Source: Bacteroides ndongoniae (GTDB taxonomy: Bacteria > Bacteroidota > Bacteroidia > Bacteroidales > Bacteroidaceae). From it: DNA of 64,000 nucleotides. The stretch is from NCBI RefSeq assembly GCF_900108345.1, contig NZ_FNVV01000014.1, positions 124,001-188,000 of the forward strand. The letters run 5' to 3'. Positions 53,780 to 64,000 of the stretch are shown here, in pieces (within the stretch, counting starts at the first letter, position 1; each line of letters opens with the position of its first letter). The position numbers and the translations under genes are program-made. The notes below the pieces were generated by a model, which made no database searches, had not been told where the DNA came from, and saw nothing but the letters and a program-made list of their open reading frames with translations.

Positions 53780-55972
53780 ATGAAATCTTTCCCCTATTAT
53801 ACCCAGCACGACCAAATGGACTGCGGTCCCACCTGCCTACGCATGGTGGCCGCCCACTACGGCAAGCGCTACTCGCTGGAAGGACTGCGTGAAAAGAGTT
53901 TCCTGACCCGCGAGGGGGTGTCGATGCTGGGCATCAGCGAGGCGGCGGAACGCATCGGGCTACGGAGCATCTGCGTACAGGTGGATTACGAACGGTTGAG
54001 GGAAGCGCCCCTGCCGTGCATCGTACACTGGAACCAGCAGCATTTCGTGGTGGTGTATCGCATGGACGGGCGGCACGTGTGGGTGGCCGACCCGGGAGCG
54101 GGGAAACTGAAATATACACAGGAGGAATTCTGTCGCTGCTGGTTCAGCGCGAAGAAGGACGGACTGGATACGGGCGTGGCGTTGCTGCTGGAACCTACTC
54201 CGGAGTTTTATGCGCGGGAGGACGACGGCGACGAGGGGGAGATGAGCAGAAAAGGATTTGCCTTTATGTACTCGTATCTGCGGCCTTACAAACAACTGGT
54301 AGGACAACTGCTGCTGGGACTGCTGCTGGGCAGCGGAATACAGCTGATGCTGCCTTTCCTGACACAGAGCGTGGTGGATTTCGGCATCAACAACCAGAAT
54401 TTGGGGTTTATCTGGCTGGTGCTGGTGGCACAGCTGACGCTGACCTTCAGCAGTTCGGCGGTAGAGTTCATACGGGGCTGGATTCTGCTTCATCTGGGCA
54501 CGCGCATCAACATCGCCCTCATCTCCGACTTCCTGGCCAAACTGATGCGCCTGCCGATGGGTTACTTTGACACGAAGATGACGGGCGACATCCTGCAACG
54601 CATCAATGACCACACCCGCATCCAGAACTTCCTGACGGGCAGCAGCCTGAGCGTGGTGTTCTCCACGTTCAACATCGTGGTGTTCGGGCTGGTGCTGCTG
54701 CTCTACAGTCCGCTGGTGTTCTTCATCTTCATGGCGGGCAGCGCACTCTACGTGGCCTATGTGTGGTTGTTCATGAAGAAGCGGGCAGAACTGGACCACA
54801 AGCGTTTTGCCCAGCAGAGTGCCAACCAGAGCAGCGTGGTGCAGCTGGTGACAGGCATGCAGGAAATCAAACTGAGCGCGTGCGAGCGACAGAAGCGGTG
54901 GGAGTGGGAACGGATACAGGCACGCCTGTTCCGGGTGAACATCCGGAGTCTGGCCTTGCGGCAGTATCAGGACTCGGGCGCGGTGCTCATCAACCAGACG
55001 AAGAACGTCATCATCACGGGGCTGGTGGCCAGCTTCGTGGTGCAGGGCGACATGACGCTGGGCATGATGATGTCGGTGCAATACATCATCGGGCAACTGA
55101 ACAGCCCGGTGAACGAACTGATAGGCTTTGCCCGCGACATGCAGGACGCCCGCCTGAGCATGAACCGGCTGAGCGAGGTGCGCGACAAGCCCGACGAGGA
55201 ACCTGCCGGGCGGGAAACGATGCGGGACATTCCCCAGGGGAAGGACTTGCGGGTGGAAGACCTGAGCTTCAAGTACGACCCGCTGGGCGAGGCCCCTACA
55301 CTGGACCGTATCGGCCTGTGTATTGAGGCAGGACGCCAGACGGCCATTGTAGGTATGAGTGGCAGTGGGAAGACGACGCTGGTGAAGTTGCTGTTGGAGT
55401 TTTATCCGCCGGCAGCGGGCCGCATCATGCTGGGTGACATACCACTGGATGCCTACAGCGTGCGGGAGTGGCGGAAACGGTGCGGAGTGGTGATGCAGGA
55501 CGGATTCATCTTCTCGGATACCATAGCGGGGAATATCGCTCCGGGGGTAGAGCATATTGATAAGGAACGCTTGTTGCATGCGGCACGGGTGGCGAATATA
55601 CAGGATTTTGTCGCTTCACTTCCCTTGGGCTATAACACCAAGATAGGCAGCGAGGGACATGGATTGAGCCAAGGACAGAAACAGCGGATACTGATAGCCA
55701 GAGCTGTGTATAAAGATCCGGAATTTATCTTCTTTGACGAAGCGACCAATGCGCTGGATGCAAACAATGAACGGCGTATCATGGAGAATCTGCAGCAATT
55801 TTTCAAGGGACGCACATCGGTGGTGGTAGCCCATCGGTTGAGCACCGTGCGCCATGCCGACAAGATTGTGGTGATAGATCACGGCCGCATCAGCGAACAA
55901 GGCACGCACGAGGAACTGATAGCCAGAAAGGGACAGTATTATAGGCTGGTGAAGAACCAGTTGGAGATTTAG
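53780..55972 (+). CDS. Peptidase-containing ABC exporter (C39, bacteriocin-type)
   Basis: A 730-residue PCAT exporter from ATG 53780 (MKSFPYYTQHDQMDCGPTC). The N-terminal C39 peptidase has all catalytic residues: Cys in MDCGPTCLRMVA, His in HWNQQHFVVVYR and Asp in VADPGAG. It cleaves leaders after Gly-Gly. Six TM helices follow (~170-450), then the ATPase with Walker A GMSGSGKTT, signature LSQGQKQRILIARA and Walker B EFIFFDEAT. It would export and mature a small peptide, with the HlyD protein 5 bp downstream. No precursor gene was found in the window. Higher GC than the gene before it. Confidence 0.95.
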   Translation: MKSFPYYTQHDQMDCGPTCLRMVAAHYGKRYSLEGLREKSFLTREGVSMLGISEAAERIGLRSICVQVDYERLREAPLPCIVHWNQQHFVVVYRMDGRHVWVADPGAGKLKYTQEEFCRCWFSAKKDGLDTGVALLLEPTPEFYAREDDGDEGEMSRKGFAFMYSYLRPYKQLVGQLLLGLLLGSGIQLMLPFLTQSVVDFGINNQNLGFIWLVLVAQLTLTFSSSAVEFIRGWILLHLGTRINIALISDFLAKLMRLPMGYFDTKMTGDILQRINDHTRIQNFLTGSSLSVVFSTFNIVVFGLVLLLYSPLVFFIFMAGSALYVAYVWLFMKKRAELDHKRFAQQSANQSSVVQLVTGMQEIKLSACERQKRWEWERIQARLFRVNIRSLALRQYQDSGAVLINQTKNVIITGLVASFVVQGDMTLGMMMSVQYIIGQLNSPVNELIGFARDMQDARLSMNRLSEVRDKPDEEPAGRETMRDIPQGKDLRVEDLSFKYDPLGEAPTLDRIGLCIEAGRQTAIVGMSGSGKTTLVKLLLEFYPPAAGRIMLGDIPLDAYSVREWRKRCGVVMQDGFIFSDTIAGNIAPGVEHIDKERLLHAARVANIQDFVASLPLGYNTKIGSEGHGLSQGQKQRILIARAVYKDPEFIFFDEATNALDANNERRIMENLQQFFKGRTSVVVAHRLSTVRHADKIVVIDHGRISEQGTHEELIARKGQYYRLVKNQLEI

Positions 55973-55977
55973 GACAG

Positions 55978-57273
55978 ATGGAAGAGCAGGAAAAGGATAT
56001 AGAATTGAGGAGCGAGGAAGTGCAGGAAATATTGACACGACCTCCGCATGCGCTGGTACGCTGGGGCATTACCGTGTTTTTCGGGTTACTGGCCCTGTTC
56101 TTTATAGGCGGGTGCTTTTTTAAATATCCTGATACGGTGGATGCTACTGTGACCGTCACGACCGAACATCCACCGGTATGGATAGTGGCAAGGGGAAGTG
56201 GCAAGCTGAAAGAATTGTACCGGCACGACCGGGACTCGGTGTATGCAGGCGATATCATCGCTGTTCTTGATAATCCGGCGGTTACGTCCGATGTACTGGC
56301 TCTGAAAGAAGAACTGGCCGGCTTTGCCATAACAGACAGTTGTGTGCTGGCCATGAAGTTTACGGAAAGGTGGGCGTTGGGCAGCATACAGGCAGCATAC
56401 GCTTCATTCCTGAGAAACCTGACAGACTATCGCAACTTCCTGACGCTGGACCTTTACGAACAGAAAGTAGAGGCGACAGTGCGCGAACTGAATGAATATC
56501 GTAACTACATCGGGCATTTGCAACGGCAGGCAGAATTGGATAAACAGCAGAGTTCCATCGCTGAAACTGTGCACGACCGTGAAAAGGGATTGTACGAAGA
56601 CGGCTTGACAGCCAAGGCGGAATACGAGAAAGCACAACAGGAACTGTTGTCCAAGCGGCAAGGAACTGAACAACTGATGACTTCGCTATCGACAGCCCGT
56701 ATTCAGGAAGCGCAATTGGAACAAAGCATGATAGAGACAAAGATGGAGCGGGAACGTGAGAAAAACACGCAATTGACAGCCTTGAAAACGGCATTGGATG
56801 AACTGAAAACACAGATGGATGACTGGGAACTGTCTTTTCTGTTTGTCAGTCCGGCCAACGGAATATTGTCGTACAACGATGTGTGGCAGAAGAATCAGAA
56901 TGTGAATGGCGGAGACAAAGTGTTTTCGATTGTAGCCGAGGACACGGGGGCCATTATTGGAAAAATCAAACTGCCGGACTCGGGATCGGGGAAAGTGAGG
57001 CCGGGGCAGCGGGTAAACATCAGTGTGACGGGCTATCCGTATATGGAGTTCGGCTTTCTGACAGGACAGGTACAGGCTGTGTCGTTGCTGGCTGACGAAG
57101 CCGGTACATATACGGTGACCGTCAGCCTGCCGCAAGAATTGAATACATCTTATGGAAAAACACTGGACTTTAGCGGTGAGCTGGCAGGAACGGCACAAAT
57201 ACTGACAGACGAAAGAAGCGTTACCGCACGTCTGCTAAGCCCGTTGCAATATTTATGGGAAAAATACAGGTAA
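55978..57273 (+). CDS. HlyD-family secretion adaptor (membrane fusion protein)
   Basis: A 431-residue periplasmic adaptor that links the inner-membrane exporter to an outer-membrane channel. It has one N-terminal TM helix (VRWGITVFFGLLALFFIGGCFF, read in part), a lipoyl half (PPVWIVARGSGKLKELYRHDRD), a long coiled-coil hairpin (~150-280, KAEYEKAQQELLSKRQGTEQ) and the returning lipoyl/beta-barrel part (FVSPANGILSYND; VRPGQRVNISVTGYP). It starts 5 bp after the exporter stop, so it is translationally linked. No TolC-like gene is present in the window. Confidence 0.92.
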   Translation: MEEQEKDIELRSEEVQEILTRPPHALVRWGITVFFGLLALFFIGGCFFKYPDTVDATVTVTTEHPPVWIVARGSGKLKELYRHDRDSVYAGDIIAVLDNPAVTSDVLALKEELAGFAITDSCVLAMKFTERWALGSIQAAYASFLRNLTDYRNFLTLDLYEQKVEATVRELNEYRNYIGHLQRQAELDKQQSSIAETVHDREKGLYEDGLTAKAEYEKAQQELLSKRQGTEQLMTSLSTARIQEAQLEQSMIETKMEREREKNTQLTALKTALDELKTQMDDWELSFLFVSPANGILSYNDVWQKNQNVNGGDKVFSIVAEDTGAIIGKIKLPDSGSGKVRPGQRVNISVTGYPYMEFGFLTGQVQAVSLLADEAGTYTVTVSLPQELNTSYGKTLDFSGELAGTAQILTDERSVTARLLSPLQYLWEKYR

Positions 57274-57291
57274 GAAAAAACACCGTCAAAA

Positions 57292-57372
57292 CAATAAAGT
57301 TTCGCCGGGTACAGCCTTCCCGCATAGAAATGTGTGCAGGACTTGTGCTGTTACCCGGCGAAACTTGTATTG
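57292..57372. terminator. Bidirectional terminator between hlyD-like and DUF3332 genes
   Basis: Arms CAATAAAGTTTCGCCGGGTA (57292-57311) and its complement at 57352-57372, pairing with one bulge and extending through CAGC/GCTG. It lies between convergent genes and can end both transcripts. Confidence 0.75.
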
Positions 57373-57386
57373 TTGTATTAGAATAA

Positions 57387-57941
57387 TTAGCGGGCGGCGT
57401 AATAAGTGTTCACCATAGTAGCCTGGCGGGCAGTTGCTACGCCTTGTGCATCCAAGGTGACGTTCATGGCCTCTCCGTTGGGCAGATACATCTGTGCGGT
57501 GCCGTCGTTGTTCATTTGCAACAGTTCGGTGCTTACTCCGTCTGCTACAACGTTCCAGGTGTTAGCCTCTTTGTTGTAGACCAGTTCCATGGAGAGATTT
57601 TCTCCTTCTTTGGTAATGGAGTATCCGTTTTCGAGTGTCTTTACCAGATAATCCCCGTTTTCACCTTTCACTTTCTTAATGTCGCCTACGCTGGCCATCG
57701 GATTGCTGCCGCTCCAGAATTCAATGGAGTTAATGACAACTGCATCGGCCAGATAGCATACTCCGTACACAGGGATGATGTTGCATGCCAGATATACGAG
57801 TTCGTTGACAAATTTGTTGCCAATACTTTGATTCCAGTTGACCAACTTGCTATGCAAGCCGAATGAACCTACACAAGAACTTAAGAGAAAAGCACCGCAG
57901 ATCATTACGGTAGCTGCCATTTTAAGATTGATTTTTTTCAT
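57387..57941 (-). CDS. DUF3332 lipoprotein
   Basis: A 184-residue predicted lipoprotein (MICGAFLLSSCVGSFGL). The DUF3332 pattern is visible: WNQSIGNKFVNELVYLACNIIPVYGVCYLADAVVINSIEFWSG (read in part), a membrane-inserted central segment, then a beta-rich C-domain (VKGENGDYLVKTLENGYSIT). Function is unknown. A -7 element TATATTTG (58008-58015, minus strand) lies 66 bp upstream. It is convergent with the exporter operon, so a functional link is not implied. Confidence 0.9.
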   Translation of the reverse strand: MKKINLKMAATVMICGAFLLSSCVGSFGLHSKLVNWNQSIGNKFVNELVYLACNIIPVYGVCYLADAVVINSIEFWSGSNPMASVGDIKKVKGENGDYLVKTLENGYSITKEGENLSMELVYNKEANTWNVVADGVSTELLQMNNDGTAQMYLPNGEAMNVTLDAQGVATARQATMVNTYYAAR

Positions 57942-58007
57942 AACGTAATCTTTTTAATACTGTGTGTTTAGGGAATAAACGTCCCTTGTCGAAGTTCTAT
58001 TCCATTG

Positions 58008-58015
58008 CAAATATA
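58008..58015 (-). promoter_or_regulatory. -7 element of the DUF3332 gene
   Basis: TATATTTG on the minus strand, 66 bp upstream of the start. Confidence 0.55.
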
Positions 58016-58070
58016 GCATTTTTTGTGATAGTTGTATCGTTGAAGCTTCAAAAGAATATCATATTATATA

Positions 58071-58154
58071 AAAAAAGGCATGGACCACAACCGAAGTAAG
58101 CTGATGAAGAATCGAAAATCCTTCAGACCTTCTTGGGGTGGGCCATGCCTTTTC
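58071..58154 (-). terminator. Terminator of the grpE-dnaJ transcript
   Basis: Arms near AAAGGCATGGACCAC (58074-58088) and GGTGGGCCATGCCTTT (58138-58153), with a 50-nt loop, followed by a T-run on the minus strand. Confidence 0.75.
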
Positions 58155-58194
58155 AGGACAGTTTCTTATACTTTTATACAGTGCCTGCTGTTAT

Positions 58195-59364
58195 TTAGTC
58201 GAACAGGCTTCTGAACTTTTTGAATATCTTTTCTTTGATGGAAGTGTTGGGCTTGAAGTTGTCCGAGTTCTCCATTTCCTCCAGTTGTTTCTTTTCGTCT
58301 TTGCTCAAAGTTTCGGGAACGTATACGCTGATATTCACAAGCAGGTCGCCTGTTCCATATCCGTTTACGCTCGGCAGACCTTTGCCACGCAGGCGAAGCA
58401 CTTTGCCCGGTTGGGTTCCCGATTCTATTTTTACTTTTACTTTTCCGTCGATGGTCGGGATCTCCACAGTTCCGCCCAGTGCTGCGGTAGGGAAGCTAAG
58501 CAGGAGGTTGTAGATCAGATCGTTTTCGTCGCGGATCAGTTCCTTGTCAGCTTCTTCCTCTATCAGAATCAGCAAGTCGCCCGGAATGCCGTTGTGCTTG
58601 CCGGCGTTTCCTTTTCCGCTCATGGAGAGTTGCATGCCTTCGGCCACTCCAGCCGGAATCTTTACGGTTACTACTTCTTCTCCGTAGACAATTCCTTCAC
58701 CGCCACATTCCTTACATTTGTTTTTAATGATTTTGCCTTCACCGCCACAGGTAGGACACGTGCTGCGTGTCTGCATGGTGCCAAGAATTGTCTGCTGCTT
58801 GCGAATGACTGTACCACTGCCGTTACAGGTCGGACAGGTTTCGGTTCCGCCGTTTCCTTCTGCTCCCGTGCCATGGCAATGACTACAGGGAACATATTTC
58901 TTCAGCTTGAACTTCTTTTCTACTCCGGTTAAAATTTCTTTCAGATTCAGTTTAACCTTTACCCGCAGGTCGGAGCCGCGATAGCGACGCTGCTGCGCAC
59001 CTCCGTCACCGCCGAATCCTCCGAATCCGCCTCCGAATCCGCCGTGGCCGCCAAAAATATCGCCAAACATGGAGAAGATATCATCCATTGACATACCGCC
59101 GCTGAAGCCTCCGAACGGTCCGCCGTTGCCGGCTGCTCCGCTTACTCCGGCATGTCCGAACTGGTCGTAACGGGCCCGTTTTTCCGGATTGCTCAATACG
59201 TCGTAAGCTTCGGCTGCCTCTTTGAATTTTTCTTCCGCTTCTTTATCGCCCGGGTTTTTGTCCGGGTGATATTGGATGGCTTTCTTTCGATAAGCCTTCT
59301 TTATTTCGTCTGCAGATGCTTTTTTGTCAACGCCTAATACCTCGTAGTAATCTCTTTTTTTCAT
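58195..59364 (-). CDS. dnaJ: Chaperone protein DnaJ
   Basis: A 389-residue type I Hsp40 from ATG 59364 ([17 protein letters not shown]). The J domain has HPD in [12 protein letters not shown] Gly/Phe-rich linker follows ([20 protein letters not shown]), then four zinc-finger repeats ([32 protein letters not shown]) and the substrate-binding C-domain. It stimulates DnaK ATPase and delivers unfolded proteins. It follows grpE by 27 bp and shares its transcript. Confidence 0.98.
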   Translation of the reverse strand: MKKRDYYEVLGVDKKASADEIKKAYRKKAIQYHPDKNPGDKEAEEKFKEAAEAYDVLSNPEKRARYDQFGHAGVSGAAGNGGPFGGFSGGMSMDDIFSMFGDIFGGHGGFGGGFGGFGGDGGAQQRRYRGSDLRVKVKLNLKEILTGVEKKFKLKKYVPCSHCHGTGAEGNGGTETCPTCNGSGTVIRKQQTILGTMQTRSTCPTCGGEGKIIKNKCKECGGEGIVYGEEVVTVKIPAGVAEGMQLSMSGKGNAGKHNGIPGDLLILIEEEADKELIRDENDLIYNLLLSFPTAALGGTVEIPTIDGKVKVKIESGTQPGKVLRLRGKGLPSVNGYGTGDLLVNISVYVPETLSKDEKKQLEEMENSDNFKPNTSIKEKIFKKFRSLFD

Positions 59365-59391
59365 ATTACTTAAGTTTCGCAAGTGTCATTT

Positions 59392-60030
59392 TTATTCTCC
59401 GACTACCACTTTGGCATGACGGATAACTTTGTCATTTAGAGTATAACCTGTTTGAACGCAATCCAAAATCTTTCCCTTCAGGTTTTCTGTGGGAGCCGGA
59501 ATGACGGCGATTGCTTCATGGAAGTCTGTATCGAGTTCCTTTTCCTGGGTCTCGATGACTTTTACTCCGTTCTGTTCCAGTACCTTCATGAATTTGTTGT
59601 AGATAAGCTCAACGCCTTCTCTGACTGCTGCTACATCGGTGGCAGTCTCGATATTCTTAAGGGCACGCTCAAAGTCGTCGACAATAGGCAGAATGCTGCT
59701 GATGCTTTTTTCTGCTCCGTTCAGGATGAGTTCGGCTTTCTCCTTCATGGTCCGTTTGCGGTAGTTGTCAAATTCGGCCGACAGGCGCAGATATTTGTCT
59801 TTTTGCTCTTCGAGCATGTGCTGGGCTTTTTCCAATTCCTGAGCCAGCTTTTCCTCGTTACTCATGGAAGCGTTTTCTTCCTCACGAACTTCATTCTGAT
59901 CTGTTGCAACCTCTTCCTGCTCGTTAGGGCGGGCATTCTGAGTACCCAGATTCTCTTCTCTGTTGTTTTCTTTTTCTGGATTCATATTGTTATTATGCTT
60001 ATTGTTTCTGTAATATTTTTTATCTTTCAT
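59392..60030 (-). CDS. grpE: Nucleotide exchange factor GrpE
   Basis: A 212-residue DnaK cochaperone. A charged, disordered N-terminus (Asn/Glu/Lys-rich) leads to a long helix (EEKLAQELEKAQHMLEEQKDK) and the GrpE core (YLRLSAEFDNYRKRTMKEKAEL; DTDFHEAIAVIPAP; VQTGYTLNDKVIRHAKVVVG). ATG 60030 is used; ATG 59985 (MNPEKENN) is an equally likely start. The promoter element TAACTTTG at 60115-60122 is ~85 bp upstream. No CIRCE sequence was seen. Confidence 0.95.
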   Translation of the reverse strand: MKDKKYYRNNKHNNNMNPEKENNREENLGTQNARPNEQEEVATDQNEVREEENASMSNEEKLAQELEKAQHMLEEQKDKYLRLSAEFDNYRKRTMKEKAELILNGAEKSISSILPIVDDFERALKNIETATDVAAVREGVELIYNKFMKVLEQNGVKVIETQEKELDTDFHEAIAVIPAPTENLKGKILDCVQTGYTLNDKVIRHAKVVVGE

Positions 60031-60114
60031 CGTTTCTAAGGTTTAAGTTTTGCATTTTCTTAATTTCTGTTCCTACAAAAACTTTGCCAAAAATGCTTTT
60101 GTACAAAAACGCTG

Positions 60115-60122
60115 CAAAGTTA
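60115..60122 (-). promoter_or_regulatory. -7 element of grpE-dnaJ
   Basis: TAACTTTG on the minus strand, 85 bp before ATG 60030. Confidence 0.5.
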
Positions 60123-60176
60123 ACACTTTTATGCCAGATTGACAGCGTTTCTCTGTTTCTATTCCTGAAATAATCG

Positions 60177-60184
60177 TATCTTTG
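60177..60184 (+). promoter_or_regulatory. -7 element of the ABC-F gene
   Basis: TATCTTTG, 65 bp before ATG 60249. Confidence 0.6.
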
Positions 60185-60221
60185 CCGGCAAAATGAATGA
60201 ATATAGGGTATTAGCTCGTAA

Positions 60222-61865
<1,644 letters not shown>

Positions 61866-61997
61866 TAGGAAAATGAAGAATGATTAATGGTTAATGATGA
61901 ATGAAGAATGATGAATGAAGAATTGACTTGTCATTTACCATTAACCATTAATCATTAACCATTTGCCATTCTTCATTTTTTTCATTCTTCATTTTTT
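61866..61997. terminator. Inverted repeat region between convergent ABC-F and LRR genes
   Basis: ATGAAGAATGATTAATGGTTAATGATG-type words on the left pair with CATTAACCATTAATCATTAACC and CATTCTTCAT words on the right. The whole region is built from a few A/T words and ends in T-runs. It probably terminates both transcripts. Confidence 0.65.
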
Positions 61998-63047
61998 TTA
62001 TTTTTTCTGATAGATCAGCTTGTCGTTATTGTTTCCGAACAGGTTGTCTCCTAAAGTTGTGATGCTGTTGCCTGTTGCTACGACGTGGCGCAGATTGTCA
62101 CAGTCCATAAAGGCACCGTATTCGATGGCCGTCACGCTGGCAGGAAGCATCAGTGTTCCGCACAGGCGGGTACAACCACTGAACGCACGCTGACCGATGG
62201 TTTTCAGCCCGTGTGGCAGCTTTATATTCAACAGATACTTTTTCTGTGTAAAGGTATAATCGGGAATGGCAGTTGCATTGCACTGCGTCAGGTCGATGGA
62301 AACCAGATTGGGCATATAGTCCCGTATCAGTGTAAAGTCTGCTTCGTCCAGTTTTCCCTCTACGGTCAGGAAGTTCACTTCTTTGGGCTGGATGCCTTTT
62401 TTTACCAGTTCGCTTGCCAGGCTTCCCATGGCACCTACTTGCACGGTAATGCCTAAGGGCTCTCCTTCGATAAAGGCAAACGTTCCCCAGTTGTCTTTTA
62501 CCCTGTAGGTATCGCTGCATCCCAGCGGCACAAAAATGGCGGTTATGCTATCGGCCAAGGCCTCTTTGAGCAGATTGGGAGGTGTCTTTTTGCGTATCTG
62601 GCAAATCTTCAGGTTCTTGCAGGCCTTGAACGCCGCATCCTCTATGTTTTTAGTCTTATCGGACAGAATTACGCGGGTCAAAGACTCTTTCCCGACAAAA
62701 GTGGTATCGTTGGTTTGCTTGCAGAAAGCGTAGGCAGGAATACAATTGGCCGGATAGATGTAGAAACGGTCGGGAGAAGTGCCGTTTTTGCCGGCATACA
62801 TGCTGATGGAGGCATTCGATATGTCCAATACCGTCAGTTTGCTGAATCCGTCTCTCAGATAGCGGAAGTCGATGGCGTTCAATTTGCCCTGAAGCGTCAG
62901 GTAGGTTATTTCGTTGGCTTCATTTTCTTTGATCAGTTCGGTCAGTGTACCTGCTTTAGGGACATAATATGTTTTTTTTTGTTGCGCGGAAACAGTCAGT
63001 GTAATTCCTAATCCGACAACAATGGAAAGGATGCTCTGTAATTTCAT
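61998..63047 (-). CDS. Secreted BspA-type leucine-rich-repeat protein
   Basis: A 349-residue protein with a signal peptide (LQSILSIVVGLGITLTVSAQ). The rest consists of BspA/Treponema-type LRRs (LTRVILSDKTKNIEDAAFKACKNL, read in part; LLNIKLPHGLKTIGQRAFSGC; LPASVTAIEYGAFMDC). There is no lipobox or C-terminal sorting domain that I recognise. It is probably a surface or periplasmic binding protein. A -7 element TATATTTG lies at 63073-63080 on the minus strand, 26 bp upstream. It is divergent from the CPBP gene. Confidence 0.88.
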   Translation of the reverse strand: MKLQSILSIVVGLGITLTVSAQQKKTYYVPKAGTLTELIKENEANEITYLTLQGKLNAIDFRYLRDGFSKLTVLDISNASISMYAGKNGTSPDRFYIYPANCIPAYAFCKQTNDTTFVGKESLTRVILSDKTKNIEDAAFKACKNLKICQIRKKTPPNLLKEALADSITAIFVPLGCSDTYRVKDNWGTFAFIEGEPLGITVQVGAMGSLASELVKKGIQPKEVNFLTVEGKLDEADFTLIRDYMPNLVSIDLTQCNATAIPDYTFTQKKYLLNIKLPHGLKTIGQRAFSGCTRLCGTLMLPASVTAIEYGAFMDCDNLRHVVATGNSITTLGDNLFGNNNDKLIYQKK

Positions 63048-63072
63048 GTCTTAAGTGATTTTTTTATAGCTT

Positions 63073-63080
63073 CAAATATA
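63073..63080 (-). promoter_or_regulatory. -7 element of the BspA-like gene
   Basis: TATATTTG on the minus strand, 26 bp before the start codon. Confidence 0.55.
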
Positions 63081-63124
63081 GAAAAGATTGTTTAAGTTGA
63101 GGTGAACTTTTTTCTTTTTATTGT

Positions 63125-63132
63125 TACTTTTG
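63125..63132 (+). promoter_or_regulatory. -7 element of the CPBP protease gene
   Basis: TACTTTTG, 23 bp before ATG 63155. Confidence 0.55.
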
Positions 63133-63154
63133 TCGGATATTAACCTATTTTATT

Positions 63155-64000
63155 ATGAAGGGTATGACCGAAATGAATTGCAGTGAAAAGAGTGGAGTGC
63201 CATCGGCCGGTGCCACCTGGAAGCGGTTTGCTAAAATGGTGTTTGATATTTTGTTGTTCTTGTTTGTCTTTTTGTTGACTTATTCTGTTCTCGGGCTTTT
63301 GTTTTCCGTCTTCTTTGCTGAAGAAGGAGGGGTGGGGCAGCAGTGGTTGACTGTAATAGACGAGTTGTTGCTATTGTTGGCCTCGCTGTTTTCCGCATGG
63401 CTTGTGTTGCGTATGCGTGGTCTGCCTTTTTCGGCGTTGGGATTGCATTTCAGGGGATATGCGAAGGACTGGTGCAGGGGAATGCTGTTTGCCGTTGCAC
63501 TTTATGCGATAGGCTTTGGCGTCAGCTTGTTGGCAGGCAGTGTGGAAGTGGTTTCGGTGTCGTTCCGCCCTGATTCATTGCTTGTTTCGTTGGCCTTTTT
63601 TGCTATTGTTGCCTTTTTCGAGGAACTGACATTGCGTGGCTTTGTGCTTGGCCATATGCTCGATTCGGGGATGAATAAATTCCTGGCCCTGTTTCTTTCG
63701 TCCGTGCTGTTCTCGTTGTTCCATTTTGCCAATCCGGATTTTTCTGTTTTGCCATTCCTCAACATCTTGTTGGCGGGGATGATGCTGGGAGCTTCTTATA
63801 TATACACCCGTAATCTGAGTTTCCCGATTGCTGTGCATTGGTTCTGGAATTGGTTGCAGGGGCCGGTGTTGGGCTATGAAGTAAGTGGCATCCGCTTTGG
63901 CGAAAGCCTGCTGAATCTTCGCCTGTCGGCAAATGAATGGATGAACGGAGGAGACTTTGGCTTTGAGGGCTCTTTGCTTTGTACATTGCTGCTGATTGCG
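63155..64000 (+). CDS. CPBP-family intramembrane metalloprotease, 3' partial
   Basis: From ATG 63155 (MKGMTEMNCSEKSGVPS) the frame runs without a stop to the last base (282 codons), so the C-terminus is outside the window. It is a membrane protein with helices such as ILLFLFVFLLTYSVLGLLFS and LLLLASLFSAWLVLRMR. The CPBP (Abi/Rce1-like) motifs are present: EELTLRGFVLGHML (EExxxR), FSLFHFANP and the His-containing HWFWNWLQGP. Substrate is unknown; relatives act in immunity to bacteriocins or in prenyl-protein processing. It is about 108 bp from the divergent LRR gene start. Confidence 0.88.
   Translation, partial: MKGMTEMNCSEKSGVPSAGATWKRFAKMVFDILLFLFVFLLTYSVLGLLFSVFFAEEGGVGQQWLTVIDELLLLLASLFSAWLVLRMRGLPFSALGLHFRGYAKDWCRGMLFAVALYAIGFGVSLLAGSVEVVSVSFRPDSLLVSLAFFAIVAFFEELTLRGFVLGHMLDSGMNKFLALFLSSVLFSLFHFANPDFSVLPFLNILLAGMMLGASYIYTRNLSFPIAVHWFWNWLQGPVLGYEVSGIRFGESLLNLRLSANEWMNGGDFGFEGSLLCTLLLIA

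Overview
The window is chromosomal DNA from a gut-type Bacteroidales, most likely Bacteroides or Phocaeicola; the species cannot be fixed from sequence alone. Evidence: a hybrid two-component regulator beside glycoside hydrolases, a lipoprotein form of TamA, BspA-type leucine-rich repeats, DUF4296 and DUF3332 proteins, few Shine-Dalgarno sequences, and many intergenic copies of the Bacteroides promoter element TAnnTTTG.

Layout. 1-18749 is a polysaccharide-utilisation region: a 5'-truncated GH43/GH117-like propeller enzyme, a hybrid two-component sensor/regulator, a GH97 enzyme broken by an in-frame TAG, two GH3 enzymes, a GH31 alpha-xylosidase-like enzyme with a PA14-type insert, and an esterase cut in two by a 1594-bp IS1380-family element with a perfect 5-bp target duplication. 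The enzyme set fits xyloglucan-type glycans, but no SusC/SusD pair or endoglucanase is in view. 18765-23444 holds a MATE exporter, a GH13 amylase, a patatin-like phospholipase and an ECF S-component, all on the minus strand. 23466-32068 is a DUF362 ferredoxin-like gene and a complete thiamine operon (thiS-thiE-thiG-thiC-thiH-thiF-thiE/thiD fusion) behind a TPP riboswitch.

32141-40687 carries a membrane-bound AraC regulator, a 50-residue peptide gene followed by an LRR lipoprotein and an HU-like protein, a Fur-family regulator, a GNAT-nitrilase fusion, a predicted small RNA, a hexapeptide acetyltransferase and a second AraC regulator. 40781-49854 is housekeeping: ileS, a DksA-like protein, lspA, a DUF4296 lipoprotein, a small conserved ORF, a SpoU methyltransferase and tamL. 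50586-57941 is a peptide-export cassette: a TPR/HTH membrane regulator, a TlpA-like thioredoxin protein, a C39-peptidase ABC exporter, an HlyD adaptor and a DUF3332 lipoprotein. 58195-64000 has dnaJ, grpE, an ABC-F ATPase, a BspA-like LRR protein and a CPBP protease that runs off the end.

Most unusual are the non-coding parts. Arrays of contiguous degenerate 21-23-bp repeats lie just downstream of three genes (7217-7390, 35589-35720, 49860-50184). A promoter plus terminator pair predicts a ~70-nt small RNA at 38633-38703. Phased TTCCACA heptamers with 11-bp periodicity sit directly upstream of the export operon promoter.
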